Positions 8,342 through 16,166 of a DNA stretch of 22,327 nucleotides are shown here, in pieces. Source of the stretch: Candidatus Woesearchaeota archaeon (GTDB lineage Archaea > Nanobdellota > Nanobdellia > Woesearchaeales > UBA10200); contig JACPBN010000089.1 in NCBI GenBank assembly GCA_016180275.1, forward strand, positions 1 to 22,327, written 5' to 3'. The first letter of the stretch is position 1; every line of letters begins with the position of its first letter. The position numbers and the translations under genes are program-made. The notes below the pieces were generated by a model. It was not told the origin of the DNA and did not search any database. It saw only the letters and a list, made by a program, of their open reading frames with translations.

Positions 8342-9154
8342 ATGGCAGTAAAAATTAAGCAAGCCTCGCTGGTAACTGCATTATTATTAGTTCTGGCAGT
8401 GTTATTTATTAGTTCGTGCACTGTGCCAATTGCGCCAACCAATGAAATTAATCCTGCCGTCAGGATAAGCGAAAAGCAAGAGAAGAATCTGCCATTAAAA
8501 ACGCCTGCAGAGCTGCAAAAAGAGAAGGAAGAATATCTTCTTGATCAGGAAATTCTGAAAGATGCAATTGCTAATCTTGACTCAGGCAGCTGTGAAATTA
8601 TAAAAAATAATCTATTGCAGGAGACATGTTATGGAAATCTGGCAGACTTAAAAAATGAGTTGGATTTATGTGATAATATCGCAGATTCCTCAACAAAGGA
8701 AGGCTGCATTCTTGTTGTTGCGACTAATACATTAAACACAGATGCATGTTCTAAGATTACGAACAGGGAAAAGAGCAACATTTGCTTAAAAGATATCGCA
8801 GTCAATAACAGCAATAGTGAATTGTGCAAAAATATCAACGAATATAATCTTGCAGATGAGTGCTATTCGAGCATTGGTGTAACCGCTAAAGATGTGAATT
8901 TATGCGATAAAGTTACAGATGCTGACAAAAAAATAAGCTGTTATTCCACAATTGGTGTAGCAAGTAATTCAGTGCTTGCCTGTGAAAAAATTAAGAGCAA
9001 GGCAAATCCATTTGCAAGAGATATATGCATAGGCAAGATTGCAGTAAATACTAAAAATCTGACTTTGTGCAGCTCATTGAAATGGAATGATACCAAGAAG
9101 ACATGCATGGCATTTACAAATGATGCAATCAGCAAAGCAAATACTTCTAGTTGA
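8342..9154 (+). CDS. Lipoprotein of seven 26-residue Cys-pair repeats
   Basis: This 270-residue protein has a lipoprotein signal: basic MAVKIK, hydrophobic core to residue 22, lipobox ISSC with C26. After a charged linker come seven repeats, each with two cysteines 12 apart: C84/C96, C110/C122, C136/C148, C162/C174, C188/C200, C214/C229 (3-residue insert) and C243/C255. The repeat start-to-start distance is exactly 26 residues five times, then 29. The consensus is C.ki......C...iav.....l. The 14 paired cysteines suggest a helical solenoid pinned by disulfides outside the cell (inferred). The same module occurs three times in the protein at 184. The function is unknown; binding or scaffold is a reasonable guess. 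Confidence 0.85.
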   Translation: MAVKIKQASLVTALLLVLAVLFISSCTVPIAPTNEINPAVRISEKQEKNLPLKTPAELQKEKEEYLLDQEILKDAIANLDSGSCEIIKNNLLQETCYGNLADLKNELDLCDNIADSSTKEGCILVVATNTLNTDACSKITNREKSNICLKDIAVNNSNSELCKNINEYNLADECYSSIGVTAKDVNLCDKVTDADKKISCYSTIGVASNSVLACEKIKSKANPFARDICIGKIAVNTKNLTLCSSLKWNDTKKTCMAFTNDAISKANTSS

Positions 9155-9294
9155 TTGATAAATTCGTATTTGTTTAGCTATAACAACATCAAAGCGACGG
9201 CGACTGCCATTTTATGACGAACACAATTCCGTATCACGTAGCCAAGTTTTTTCGGGCGAAACTATCTAACAACAACATCAGCTAACACAACACA

Positions 9295-9309
9295 CATAAT
9301 TTAATTATG
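9295..9309. promoter_or_regulatory. 15-bp palindrome upstream of the HIT gene
   Basis: CATAATT-T-AATTATG is a perfect inverted repeat with a 1-base centre, about 35 bases upstream of the TATA box at 9344. It could be an operator. The remainder of 9155-9375 shows a repeated AACAACATCA (near 9184 and 9271) and no ORF. Confidence 0.35.
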
Positions 9310-9343
9310 CACCAATAACTTGATATATCTTTTAACATAAAGA

Positions 9344-9350
9344 TTTATAA
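9344..9350 (+). promoter_or_regulatory. TATA box of the first HIT gene
   Basis: TTTATAA is centred about 29 bases before ATG 9376, consistent with a leaderless transcript. Confidence 0.55.
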
Positions 9351-9375
9351 ACATCATAATTCTTTTAAGTTTCAT

Positions 9376-10377
9376 ATGGCGCAGCAGCAGATGACTCAAG
9401 AACAGGCACAGGAGCTTCAGGAAAGACTAAGTAGGATGTCTCCTGAGGAGCTTCGCGAGTATCAAAAACAAAATTGTATATTCTGCCATATCTCTTCAGG
9501 CAAACAGCAGGCAAAAAAAATCTATGAAGATATAAATTGCATAGGTGTGCTTGATATTAACCCGGCAAATGCAGGCCATGTGCTTTTATTGCCAAAAGAG
9601 CATTATGCAGTTCTGCCTTTAGTGCCTGATGATATACTGGGACATTTAGGCATGGTTGCTAAAGCTATTTCTAATGTGATGTTAAAAGCCCTTGAATCAA
9701 AAGGCACAACAATATTTGTAGCGAATGGCGCAGCTGCTGGCCAGAAAGCACAGCATGTTATGCTGCATATTATACCTAGAGATGAAAAAGATGGATTGAA
9801 CATTGCTATTCCAAAATATAGGATTAATGATGCACAGTTAAAGCAGATAAAAGACAGGCTTGCACCAAGGATAAAAGAGCTTTTGAATTATGCTGAGCAA
9901 AAACCAGAAACTAAAAAGAAAACAGAGCGCAAAGAAGAAATGGGCGCTAATGGCATAATTACCGGACAAAAAGACACTACAATTCCTGCAATGATAGATG
10001 TCAAGCCTCGCCGGCTATTAACTCAAGAAAAGAAAGCAATTATTCCTATTGAGAGAGACTCATCTACCGAATCAGAAGAGCCTATTGATACAGAATCTAA
10101 GGACGAAATTAAACCTAGTCATGAAGAAAAAAAACCTATTAAAAGATCTGCTGCCAAAAAGCGAAAAAAATCAGATGATAAAGATGCAGATAACGGTACA
10201 GAGGATAATCAAAAGTCAGAAGACAATAATGATGAAACAGAAAATGATGATGATAGCGAGACTAATCGTGAAGAAGATAATAACTATGAAAATAATAATA
10301 ATAATAATAATGAAAATACACAAGACAAGCCAAAAGCAAGAGTTGACTTGGATGTAATTGCAAAACTCTTTGGATGA
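9376..10377 (+). CDS. HIT-domain protein with long acidic tail; central triad His replaced
   Basis: Residues 1-31 are a Gln/Glu-rich helix. The HIT domain covers about 33-165: a zinc-type C34xxC37 pair, GHVLLLPKEH (67-76), and the triad region QHVMLHIIPR with H127, M129, H131. In HIT hydrolases the middle His (H112 in Hint1) is the nucleophile that takes the nucleotidyl group; here it is Met, so hydrolysis is doubtful. Residues 165-333 are low-complexity: Lys-rich, then Ser/Glu/Asp-rich with a KKRKK patch, an Asn run from an AAT microsatellite (about 10288-10311), and a final helix ARVDLDVIAKLFG. This may be a nucleotide-binding protein with a disordered tail. The paralogue lies immediately downstream. 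Confidence 0.88.
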   Translation: MAQQQMTQEQAQELQERLSRMSPEELREYQKQNCIFCHISSGKQQAKKIYEDINCIGVLDINPANAGHVLLLPKEHYAVLPLVPDDILGHLGMVAKAISNVMLKALESKGTTIFVANGAAAGQKAQHVMLHIIPRDEKDGLNIAIPKYRINDAQLKQIKDRLAPRIKELLNYAEQKPETKKKTERKEEMGANGIITGQKDTTIPAMIDVKPRRLLTQEKKAIIPIERDSSTESEEPIDTESKDEIKPSHEEKKPIKRSAAKKRKKSDDKDADNGTEDNQKSEDNNDETENDDDSETNREEDNNYENNNNNNNENTQDKPKARVDLDVIAKLFG

Positions 10378-10415
10378 TTAAACAGGGTAAAAACAGATAA
10401 TCCATTAAAACAAAA

Positions 10416-10961
10416 ATGACACGTACAAACTGCAAATATTGCCAAGTGGTGCATGGAAACACTAAGGCAGAAATAGTTTATCATGATGACAAATTAATTG
10501 CATACTTAAACCAAGAACCTGCGTCGTTAGGCCATATTATGCTGGTGCCTAAAGAGCACCATACTATATTCGAGCAAGTGCCTGATGCTGAAACAGCAAA
10601 AATGTTCACAGTTGCAAGCAAACTCTCTGCCGTATTGTTTGACGGCCTGAATTTAGGCGGCACAAACATGATAATTGCAAACGGCATAGCAGCCGGCCAA
10701 GATATTCCCCATGTAGCAATGCACATAATACCTAGATTGCAGCAAGGTGATAACTTAAACTTTGAATGGAAGCCAAAGCAGCTCAGCGAGGAAGAAAGTT
10801 CAATTGCAGAAATCAAATTGAGAGAAGCATGCGCAAATATTGGCGGCTTTCAAGCAGAAGAAAATAAAGTAATTGTCACAAAAAAAGAGGCTCCTGATAA
10901 GATTGTTGATGATGAAGATATTAAAAATTATCTGCTGAAGAGCCTGAAAAGGATACCCTAA
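10416..10961 (+). CDS. Second HIT-family protein; central triad His replaced by Ala
   Basis: This 181-residue protein has a zinc-type C6xxC9 pair (CKYCQVV), GHIMLVPKEHH (39-49) and the triad region IPHVAMHIIPR with H99, A101, H103. The middle catalytic His is Ala, again predicting loss of nucleotidyl-transfer chemistry. The rest of the fold (NMIIANGIAAGQD) is well kept, so it likely still folds and may bind nucleotides. It is a close paralogue of the preceding gene without the long tail, and both end in a short amphipathic helix (DIKNYLLKSLKRIP here). The 38-base spacing suggests co-transcription. Confidence 0.88.
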   Translation: MTRTNCKYCQVVHGNTKAEIVYHDDKLIAYLNQEPASLGHIMLVPKEHHTIFEQVPDAETAKMFTVASKLSAVLFDGLNLGGTNMIIANGIAAGQDIPHVAMHIIPRLQQGDNLNFEWKPKQLSEEESSIAEIKLREACANIGGFQAEENKVIVTKKEAPDKIVDDEDIKNYLLKSLKRIP

Positions 10962-11399
10962 TCGCTTTCCAACAAATTTATATTATTGTGACTGCTAATA
11001 TTAGATTTAGCCTGGACATTCAATAAATAAGTATTTAGAAAATCCTTTTTCTTTCCATCTATGCTGCTCTGTATGAGCATAATAGTCTGGACTTTACTGT
11101 ATTTCCAAGTATCGTTCAACATTGTCATCACTGTTTTACTGTAATCATCACTGTCAGTTGCTTACCTGCAGATAAATATCTCTTGCTTAAGATTATTCAG
11201 GCAATTAACAAATCTCTCTTGTTAATCCATTAACTCTTATTTTTGTTATTTAAATTCTTATTTAAATCATAAATGCAGGGCTTACTTAGCTTTAATATTC
11301 ATAACTTTTGTAGATACTTTGTTTTGATCACTATTCTTTATTGTTTTTTTGTTTTTTATTACATTTATTTTAGCCACTTACTAAGGCATTTGTTGCTAA

Positions 11400-11457
11400 G
11401 TTTTTTTTTGCCCTGCGTTTTTTTTTGTTTTTATACGGGGTTGGGGTAACCTCTTTT
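11400..11457 (+). terminator. Poly-T terminator cluster
   Basis: T-runs of 9-10 at about 11400-11410 and 11418-11426, then T6 at 11452, follow the GCCCTGC arm of a long-range stem. Archaeal transcription stops at U-rich runs, so this is a plausible end for the HIT operon transcript. Confidence 0.45.
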
Positions 11458-11952
11458 TTGTGGTCGGTGGGTTTGCTTTATTTTTTGCTTATGTTATAGT
11501 GTTTTTGTGTATTTACTGCCTTGCGTTATCTATGTAGTTGCCATGAGAGTGAAGCTGTTTGGAAACGATAGCCATTATTCCAAACAGCTGTGAGTGAATA
11601 CAATGCAATTTGCTTTCTCCCGCACAAATCTGCATTGAAATGAGGTATAAACTTTGGATTTCCTGATTTATGATTCCTATGAGATGAAGAAATGGCTCCC
11701 TGATTGAGTGAGAGGGGTATATGAAGAGGGCTTATAATTTTTAGAATATTATATTATAAGGGTTCTGTATCAGAGAGCCTTTGATCTTGAGCGAAACGCA
11801 TTGTTGCAATGTGTTTCTGTGAGTTAGTGCTAATGACGCTTTGCACTTATTGCGCAGTGTAGATTAGCATTTGATTAATGTAGGTTGGTGGCGAGTACGT
11901 GAACTTGAGTATTTGCTTTACTTCAAGCTCTTGTCGATAATACTATAAAAGC

Positions 11953-11992
11953 ATACTAGTATATAAATGTTACTTTTTTGTATACTGGTATA
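11953..11992. promoter_or_regulatory. Paired ATACTrGTATA operator-like sites around a TATA box
   Basis: ATACTAGTATA (11953-11963) and ATACTGGTATA (11982-11992) are two near-identical palindromic sites 29 bases apart, with a TATA-like run (tatataaat, 11960-11968) at the first. The run reads well on both strands: rightward into 12000, or leftward (TTTATATA) into tract A. The direction is unknown. Confidence 0.4.
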
Positions 11993-12081
11993 CGTGACTA
12001 TTTTAAGGAATAATTAGGTTATGCAGCGTTTAAATGGTTTTTAGTCGAGTTAGCACTTAATAATAGTTACACTAGAAATGT

Positions 12082-12252
12082 TTAATTATTCTGTAAATCC
12101 ATCCTGCCTTTAGGCCTATGTATTGTCTCTTCAGTTTTAGCGTAAACTGCATTCTGTGGAAATCAACTCTTAAGAAACAATGTAACATACTTTTCCTCTT
12201 CAATCTCTTTAATTACCTTAAACTCGTTTCTCTCTACGGATTTATTTTCCAT
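12082..12252 (-). pseudogene. Small gene behind the GGDEF gene, interrupted by one in-frame TGA
   Basis: The ATG at 12252 lies only 5 bases after the GGDEF stop. It opens a 29-codon frame (MENKSVERNEFKVIKEIEEE, then KYVTLFLKS) ending in TGA at 12163-12165. The same frame continues another 26 sense codons (FPQNAVYAKTEETIHRPKG...) to TAA at 12082. Codon use and charged composition look coding on both sides of the TGA. TGA is a normal stop in neighbouring genes (the genes ending at 1764, 9154 and 10377), so reassignment is unlikely. This is either a 29-residue gene, a nonsense-mutated 57-codon gene or a sequence error. The function is unknown. Confidence 0.4.
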
Positions 12253-12257
12253 AGTTT

Positions 12258-13799
12258 TTACTCAAACACTTCTATCGGCTGCATGTTTCTGTCGAGAATT
12301 ATTGTGCTCTTTACGCTGTCTCTGCCGGAATCTTTTACTTTATATAAATTCCTGTCTGCATGAGAGATCATTTCTTCGCAAGTCAAGCTGCCATTCATAC
12401 AGGTTATTAGCCCAATGCTTATTGTTATCTTTTTGCTTGGCTGCATTTGTTCGCCGTCAAATTTTTTGTTTGCAATATTCTGTCTTACTCTTTCTATAAC
12501 AACTTTTGCTTCCTGCGGCTTAGTAGCTGGCATTATGATAATAAATTCCTCTCCTCCATATCTTCCGACTGTATCAATGTTTCTGACAGAGCTCTGGACA
12601 ACATCAGCCAATTCTTTGAGCAGCCTGTCTCCTGCCAAATGGCCATGAATGTCATTGTATTTTTTGAAGTGGTCAATGTCAAACATTGAAATAGTTATTG
12701 GAGTCTTAAACCTTTGGCTGCGTTCAATCTCATTAACAAGAGTTTCCATAAAATGCCGCCTATTAAACAAGCCTGTGAGTTTATCTCTGATGGAAGCGTC
12801 TTTTACGTTCTCGTATTTTCTTGCATTGTCAATTGCAATTGCAACTTGTGTGGTTACTATATTCAAGAATGCCAAATCTGATTCAGACAAATTTATGTAC
12901 TCGCCATATAAATTAATTACCCCAATTACTTCATCTTTTAACTTCAATGGAAATGCGAGAACTGCATTATACTCTACATTAAGCTCATAGAACCTAAAAT
13001 CATTTTTTATTACAGGAATCTTTATCACAGCTTTTGTCTCAGCTACTTGGCTATCAAGCATCGATTCTGCCTTCAAAAGAGCATTGCTTGGCTCATGCAG
13101 GCTGTATCTTTTCTTTGTCTCAATTATGGCAATAGAGCATGATTTTGCCTTAATTGCCTGCAGCATAAAATTCATAACTGCCTGCAGAATCTTTGGCAGG
13201 TCAAGAGTGGAATTTACTGTGCTGGCTATTTGATTCAAAATTGTGAGTTCATTTATCTTTCTGTCTGCTATATATTTCTGTGCTGCTAATTCAGGCACTA
13301 AGCTTGCAAATAATGCCAGCATTTTTGCAAGTGTCTGGACTTCAACAACGTTTCTAACCTTAATCTTGTTTAATGCATCTGAATATTCCTCGAATGTAAC
13401 TCCAGTAAGTTTTTCAAGAGCTCTGCATGCCTCAAAATTTCTTACATTCTGCACTATACAAGAAGCTACAACAGAGCTTATTATCTTGCCATTTAAGAGA
13501 ATCGGCACAATTATGCTGACCAAGCCAGAAGCATCTGAGTAGATAATGTATTTGCCGTCATTCTCCCTGTCTAAAAGCATGTTGTATTTCTCTATTCTTG
13601 TAAATGCCACTAAGTCTTTTCCTTGCTGCTTTAAATTTACAAGCTGCCAGTAATAAGGCACAGCGCCTGAATTTATTAATTCATTTCCATGCCCATCTAT
13701 TGTTATAACAGGGAGTTCAATAGCTGAGCTAAAGCTTTCCTGCATTTTCTTCCATAATTCCAGATCGAAATATTTTTCTAAAAACTTCAGCTTTTCCAT
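12258..13799 (-). CDS. PocR-GAF-GGDEF diguanylate cyclase
   Basis: Numbering from ATG 13799 (513 residues). Residues about 5-165 form a PocR-type sensor (LELWKKMQESFSSAIELPV, ITIDGHGNE, YSDASGLVSIIVPILLNGKI); the Cys ligands common in PocR domains are absent. Residues about 185-328 are a GAF domain (LPKILQAVMNFMLQAIKAKS, VINLYGE). Residues 337-500 are GGDEF: DKLTGLFNRR, FDIDHFKKYND, active-site YGGEEF (GGEEF 415-419) and a product-inhibition I-site RNID at 406-409, five residues upstream. It should make cyclic di-GMP in the cytoplasm from two GTP in response to an unknown ligand. TTG 13808 is possible but less likely, because a TATA box 22-31 bases before the ATG fits a leaderless transcript. 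Diguanylate cyclases are uncommon in archaea. Confidence 0.93.
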   Translation of the reverse strand: MEKLKFLEKYFDLELWKKMQESFSSAIELPVITIDGHGNELINSGAVPYYWQLVNLKQQGKDLVAFTRIEKYNMLLDRENDGKYIIYSDASGLVSIIVPILLNGKIISSVVASCIVQNVRNFEACRALEKLTGVTFEEYSDALNKIKVRNVVEVQTLAKMLALFASLVPELAAQKYIADRKINELTILNQIASTVNSTLDLPKILQAVMNFMLQAIKAKSCSIAIIETKKRYSLHEPSNALLKAESMLDSQVAETKAVIKIPVIKNDFRFYELNVEYNAVLAFPLKLKDEVIGVINLYGEYINLSESDLAFLNIVTTQVAIAIDNARKYENVKDASIRDKLTGLFNRRHFMETLVNEIERSQRFKTPITISMFDIDHFKKYNDIHGHLAGDRLLKELADVVQSSVRNIDTVGRYGGEEFIIIMPATKPQEAKVVIERVRQNIANKKFDGEQMQPSKKITISIGLITCMNGSLTCEEMISHADRNLYKVKDSGRDSVKSTIILDRNMQPIEVFE

Positions 13800-13820
13800 A
13801 TAAATCAATGAGAATATTTT

Positions 13821-13830
13821 TTTATATTAA
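13821..13830 (-). promoter_or_regulatory. TATA box of the GGDEF gene
   Basis: TTAATATAAA on the minus strand lies 22-31 bases before ATG 13799, which decides that start over the upstream TTG. Confidence 0.5.
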
Positions 13831-13926
13831 AATCTTGTTAAAATAATCGTATCTGCCTGCCTAAAAATGACAAAATTTTAATATTAGAATGATAAACTTA
13901 ATCTCCATGGCTCTTACAAGACGAGA

Positions 13927-13957
13927 ATTTAATGACACAATATTAAATTATATAAAA
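13927..13957 (+). promoter_or_regulatory. Inverted repeat overlapping a TATA box, promoter of the three-gene set
   Basis: ATTTAAT (13927-13933) and ATTAAAT (13942-13948) form a 7-bp inverted repeat abutting TTATATAAAA (13948-13957). Transcription would start near 13980, leaving a ~225-base leader before ATG 14207. In the rest of 13800-14206 I see only short open frames. Confidence 0.4.
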
Positions 13958-14206
13958 GGCGCATAGACATGGTAATATTAAAGATAATATAAACCAATTA
14001 TGGATAAAGCTAGAAAGTAAATGGTATTTCTGGGATAATTCGACATTGTATAATGCTGTTAAAAATAACAAGTAAAGAAGTAAAATTTTTTTTAAGGAAG
14101 TTAGAAGATAGTTCTATCAAAAAACAAATAATTTTTTAAAGCAAAAACGATTAATTAGACGAGAAAATAACAACTGGCTCAGAGAATCAATTGTTTATAG
14201 TATGTG

Positions 14207-16150
14207 ATGAACATGGATGAACAACAAATTATCGCAAATAGGGTAGCTAGAATTGCTCATATTATTACACCAAAACAAGGTGATAGGACCAGCCAAGTCT
14301 CAAATTATCCTGCATCAGATTTGCCTTTTCCTTTGGTTGGAATAAACGAACAGCCAACAGCAGATGAGCAGTCATTTCATGTTAAAGTTGACACAAGAGC
14401 AATTAACCTTGAATATAAAGGTGCATTAAGTATTGCAGATGCAGTGCAAGCAGTGCTAGCAGCTCAAGGTCTATCCATCATAGAAAATGTTGATCAAAGA
14501 GCTGAATTCTTGAATAGAAATGATATTACTGCACTAACTTATTTAGTTGAACAGGCATTAAAGGTTTATAGCAGATGCGGTGTTCATAATGATGTTGATA
14601 TAACTGGCAGAGTAATGCGTTCTTCTGGCTCATCTTCAGCTAATGCTCTTGCAATACATGTAGGAAACAAAGTTGTTTACTACACCGAGGATTATCTCAG
14701 GGAAAGCCTAAAAACAATTGCAGGAAATGTAAATCTAAGTACGGAATTAGAAAGTGATATCCGCGAAGATTTATTTCAAAAGTTAGAAGCTGCACTAAAG
14801 CAAAATACAGGCAATGAGTTATCATTAGCTAATATTAGTACTATAGTTTCGAGTTTTGATAAAAATTTGGCTACGCTAGGGCTTGAAAGCAGAGAAGCCC
14901 GTACACCAGAATTGGAGCGAATATTGAGAATGAAGTATGAATCTTCACAAGGTTTAGATAGGTTAAGAGAGCAACTAGAGTCCGTTTCTGTTAGAGTAGG
15001 AAAGGATATCACTACTACCATTGCTGAGAGTGCTGATAATGGAAAACCACTGTTAAAAGGAATTCGTAGATATGACATTGGCAACCAGCCGCCTAAAAAT
15101 AGCATTTTAATTTACGCAGCAGATAGAGATACTGCATCAGGAAAGAAAAATATTGTTTTTGGGATTACGGGCCATGAACAACAATCACTTATTGATCTTA
15201 TCCATACAGAAGTAGAAAAGTATAAGGTTCTAGTTAAAGACAGAAGTGGAAATATTGTTTGTTATACTTATAATGCTCCATCTATAAGTGGATCTCCAGT
15301 ATCTAATAAAGATGTCACAATAAGGATGGCACTAGGGCTTTCTACCTTACTTGTTTGTGGCGCGATATTATGGTATGGCGGAAAATTTGCAATTAATCAT
15401 GCACCAAGCGCATATCATCAAACTCTTGCTTTATTTTCTTCATCAAAAACACCTTCATCCAATTCTAGTGCAAGTAGTCAGGAAGATAGTGCAGATCTTT
15501 CTGACTTTAACGCCAGAGTCAAGAAATACTTTGAGATTATATATACTGCAGGAGGCATGATGCCAAAGCAAAACTTTCCTGAAAGTGTAGTTATGATAAA
15601 CAGAAGGCATGTCTTGATACAGCTTAAAGATTTTTTTTACGCGCCGTTATATGAAAAGACGGAATTAGCAGATTTGTTTGAAGACAATCAACCAAGCGTA
15701 TTAACAAGCAGAAGCTTTGAACAGACATTGCAGGGAATTTTCACGCATCTTTATTCTTCAAGATATGCACCAAGCGCTGCTCCAATCATTATTGAAGCTA
15801 AAGGGGATTCTCATGCAATGTATGAATTTTTTTATAATCGCTTATTGCAGAGCGGAATGACGCAGGAGCAGGCTCAGGAAGCAGCATTAAAATCAAAAGT
15901 GCCTTTTGAAAGGCTCGAGCAGGCAAGATTCAAAACAGGCATATTTAGCTCGAGCAGAATAACAGGATTTAAAAGATTTATAGCAGATACACCAATTGCA
16001 GATGGATATGACACTGGCAGAGTATCTTTGCATCAAAGCTCTACATCTCTTCATGCATTTGAAGCCGATGGTAAATGGTATCTCTTTAGTACAAAACCAT
16101 TTTATGATGCATTGCAAAAAAAAGTTGTAGAGCAATCAAAAAGAGAATAA
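14207..16150 (+). CDS. Unrecognised single-pass membrane protein, large cytoplasmic and external domains
   Basis: About 647 residues; no known family is recognised. GTG 14204, ATG 14207 and ATG 14213 are possible starts, with no clear Shine-Dalgarno. An N-terminal soluble region of about 370 residues ends in a strand-helix unit VFGITGHEQQ...EVEKYKVL that matches, without gaps, the same position in the protein at 18190. One TM helix follows (ALGLSTLLVCGAILWYGGKF, about 375-397), then a Ser-rich linker and a C-terminal domain (about 435-647) ending AFEADGKWYLFS. With positive residues before the TM, the N-domain is probably cytoplasmic and the C-domain external. It is the first gene of the set; the secreted protein follows after 16 bases. 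Confidence 0.75.
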   Translation: MNMDEQQIIANRVARIAHIITPKQGDRTSQVSNYPASDLPFPLVGINEQPTADEQSFHVKVDTRAINLEYKGALSIADAVQAVLAAQGLSIIENVDQRAEFLNRNDITALTYLVEQALKVYSRCGVHNDVDITGRVMRSSGSSSANALAIHVGNKVVYYTEDYLRESLKTIAGNVNLSTELESDIREDLFQKLEAALKQNTGNELSLANISTIVSSFDKNLATLGLESREARTPELERILRMKYESSQGLDRLREQLESVSVRVGKDITTTIAESADNGKPLLKGIRRYDIGNQPPKNSILIYAADRDTASGKKNIVFGITGHEQQSLIDLIHTEVEKYKVLVKDRSGNIVCYTYNAPSISGSPVSNKDVTIRMALGLSTLLVCGAILWYGGKFAINHAPSAYHQTLALFSSSKTPSSNSSASSQEDSADLSDFNARVKKYFEIIYTAGGMMPKQNFPESVVMINRRHVLIQLKDFFYAPLYEKTELADLFEDNQPSVLTSRSFEQTLQGIFTHLYSSRYAPSAAPIIIEAKGDSHAMYEFFYNRLLQSGMTQEQAQEAALKSKVPFERLEQARFKTGIFSSSRITGFKRFIADTPIADGYDTGRVSLHQSSTSLHAFEADGKWYLFSTKPFYDALQKKVVEQSKRE

Positions 16151-16166
16151 AATTTTTTATCAGAAA

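Larger units (their letters stand above)
10962..12081. ncRNA. Hairpin-rich non-coding tract A (candidate structured RNA)
   Basis: About 1.1 kb holds no convincing ORF. Seen by eye: TATGCT/AGCATA (11060-11081); ATTAACAA/TTGTTAAT (11204-11226); GCAGGGC/GCCCTGC (11275-11281 with 11411-11417); a 12-bp perfect stem AGCTGTTTGGAA/TTCCAAACAGCT (11553-11589); CAATGCAATTTG against CAAAT-c-TGCATTG (11601-11637); CTTATAAT/ATTATAAG (11731-11760); AAACGCATTG/CAATGTGTTT (11794-11816); a two-part stem 11826-11871; and CTTGAGTA against TACTTCAAG (11904-11927). Three stems contain pairs that are G-U only when read on the plus strand, which favours a plus-strand RNA. Poly-T runs at 11400-11457 would end a plus transcript, so the likely RNA is roughly 11460-11940. 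No RNase P, SRP or tRNA signature was recognised. Confidence 0.45.

Noticed and set aside
10288..10311. AAT trinucleotide run as a CRISPR or repeat array
   Set aside because: It is an in-frame Asn microsatellite in the HIT protein tail. I saw no spaced direct repeats typical of CRISPR anywhere in the window.
11530..11940. RNase P RNA or SRP RNA in tract A
   Set aside because: I found none of the conserved cores (for example GAGGAAAGTCC or the SRP GGAAG/AGCAG loop) on either strand by eye.
13960..14139. Short open frames before the membrane gene, including MLLKITSKEVKFFLRKL (14053-14139), which recalls a HicA start
   Set aside because: Only 28 codons, overlapping another stopless stretch in a different frame and no strand/His motif of HicA; at best a decayed remnant.
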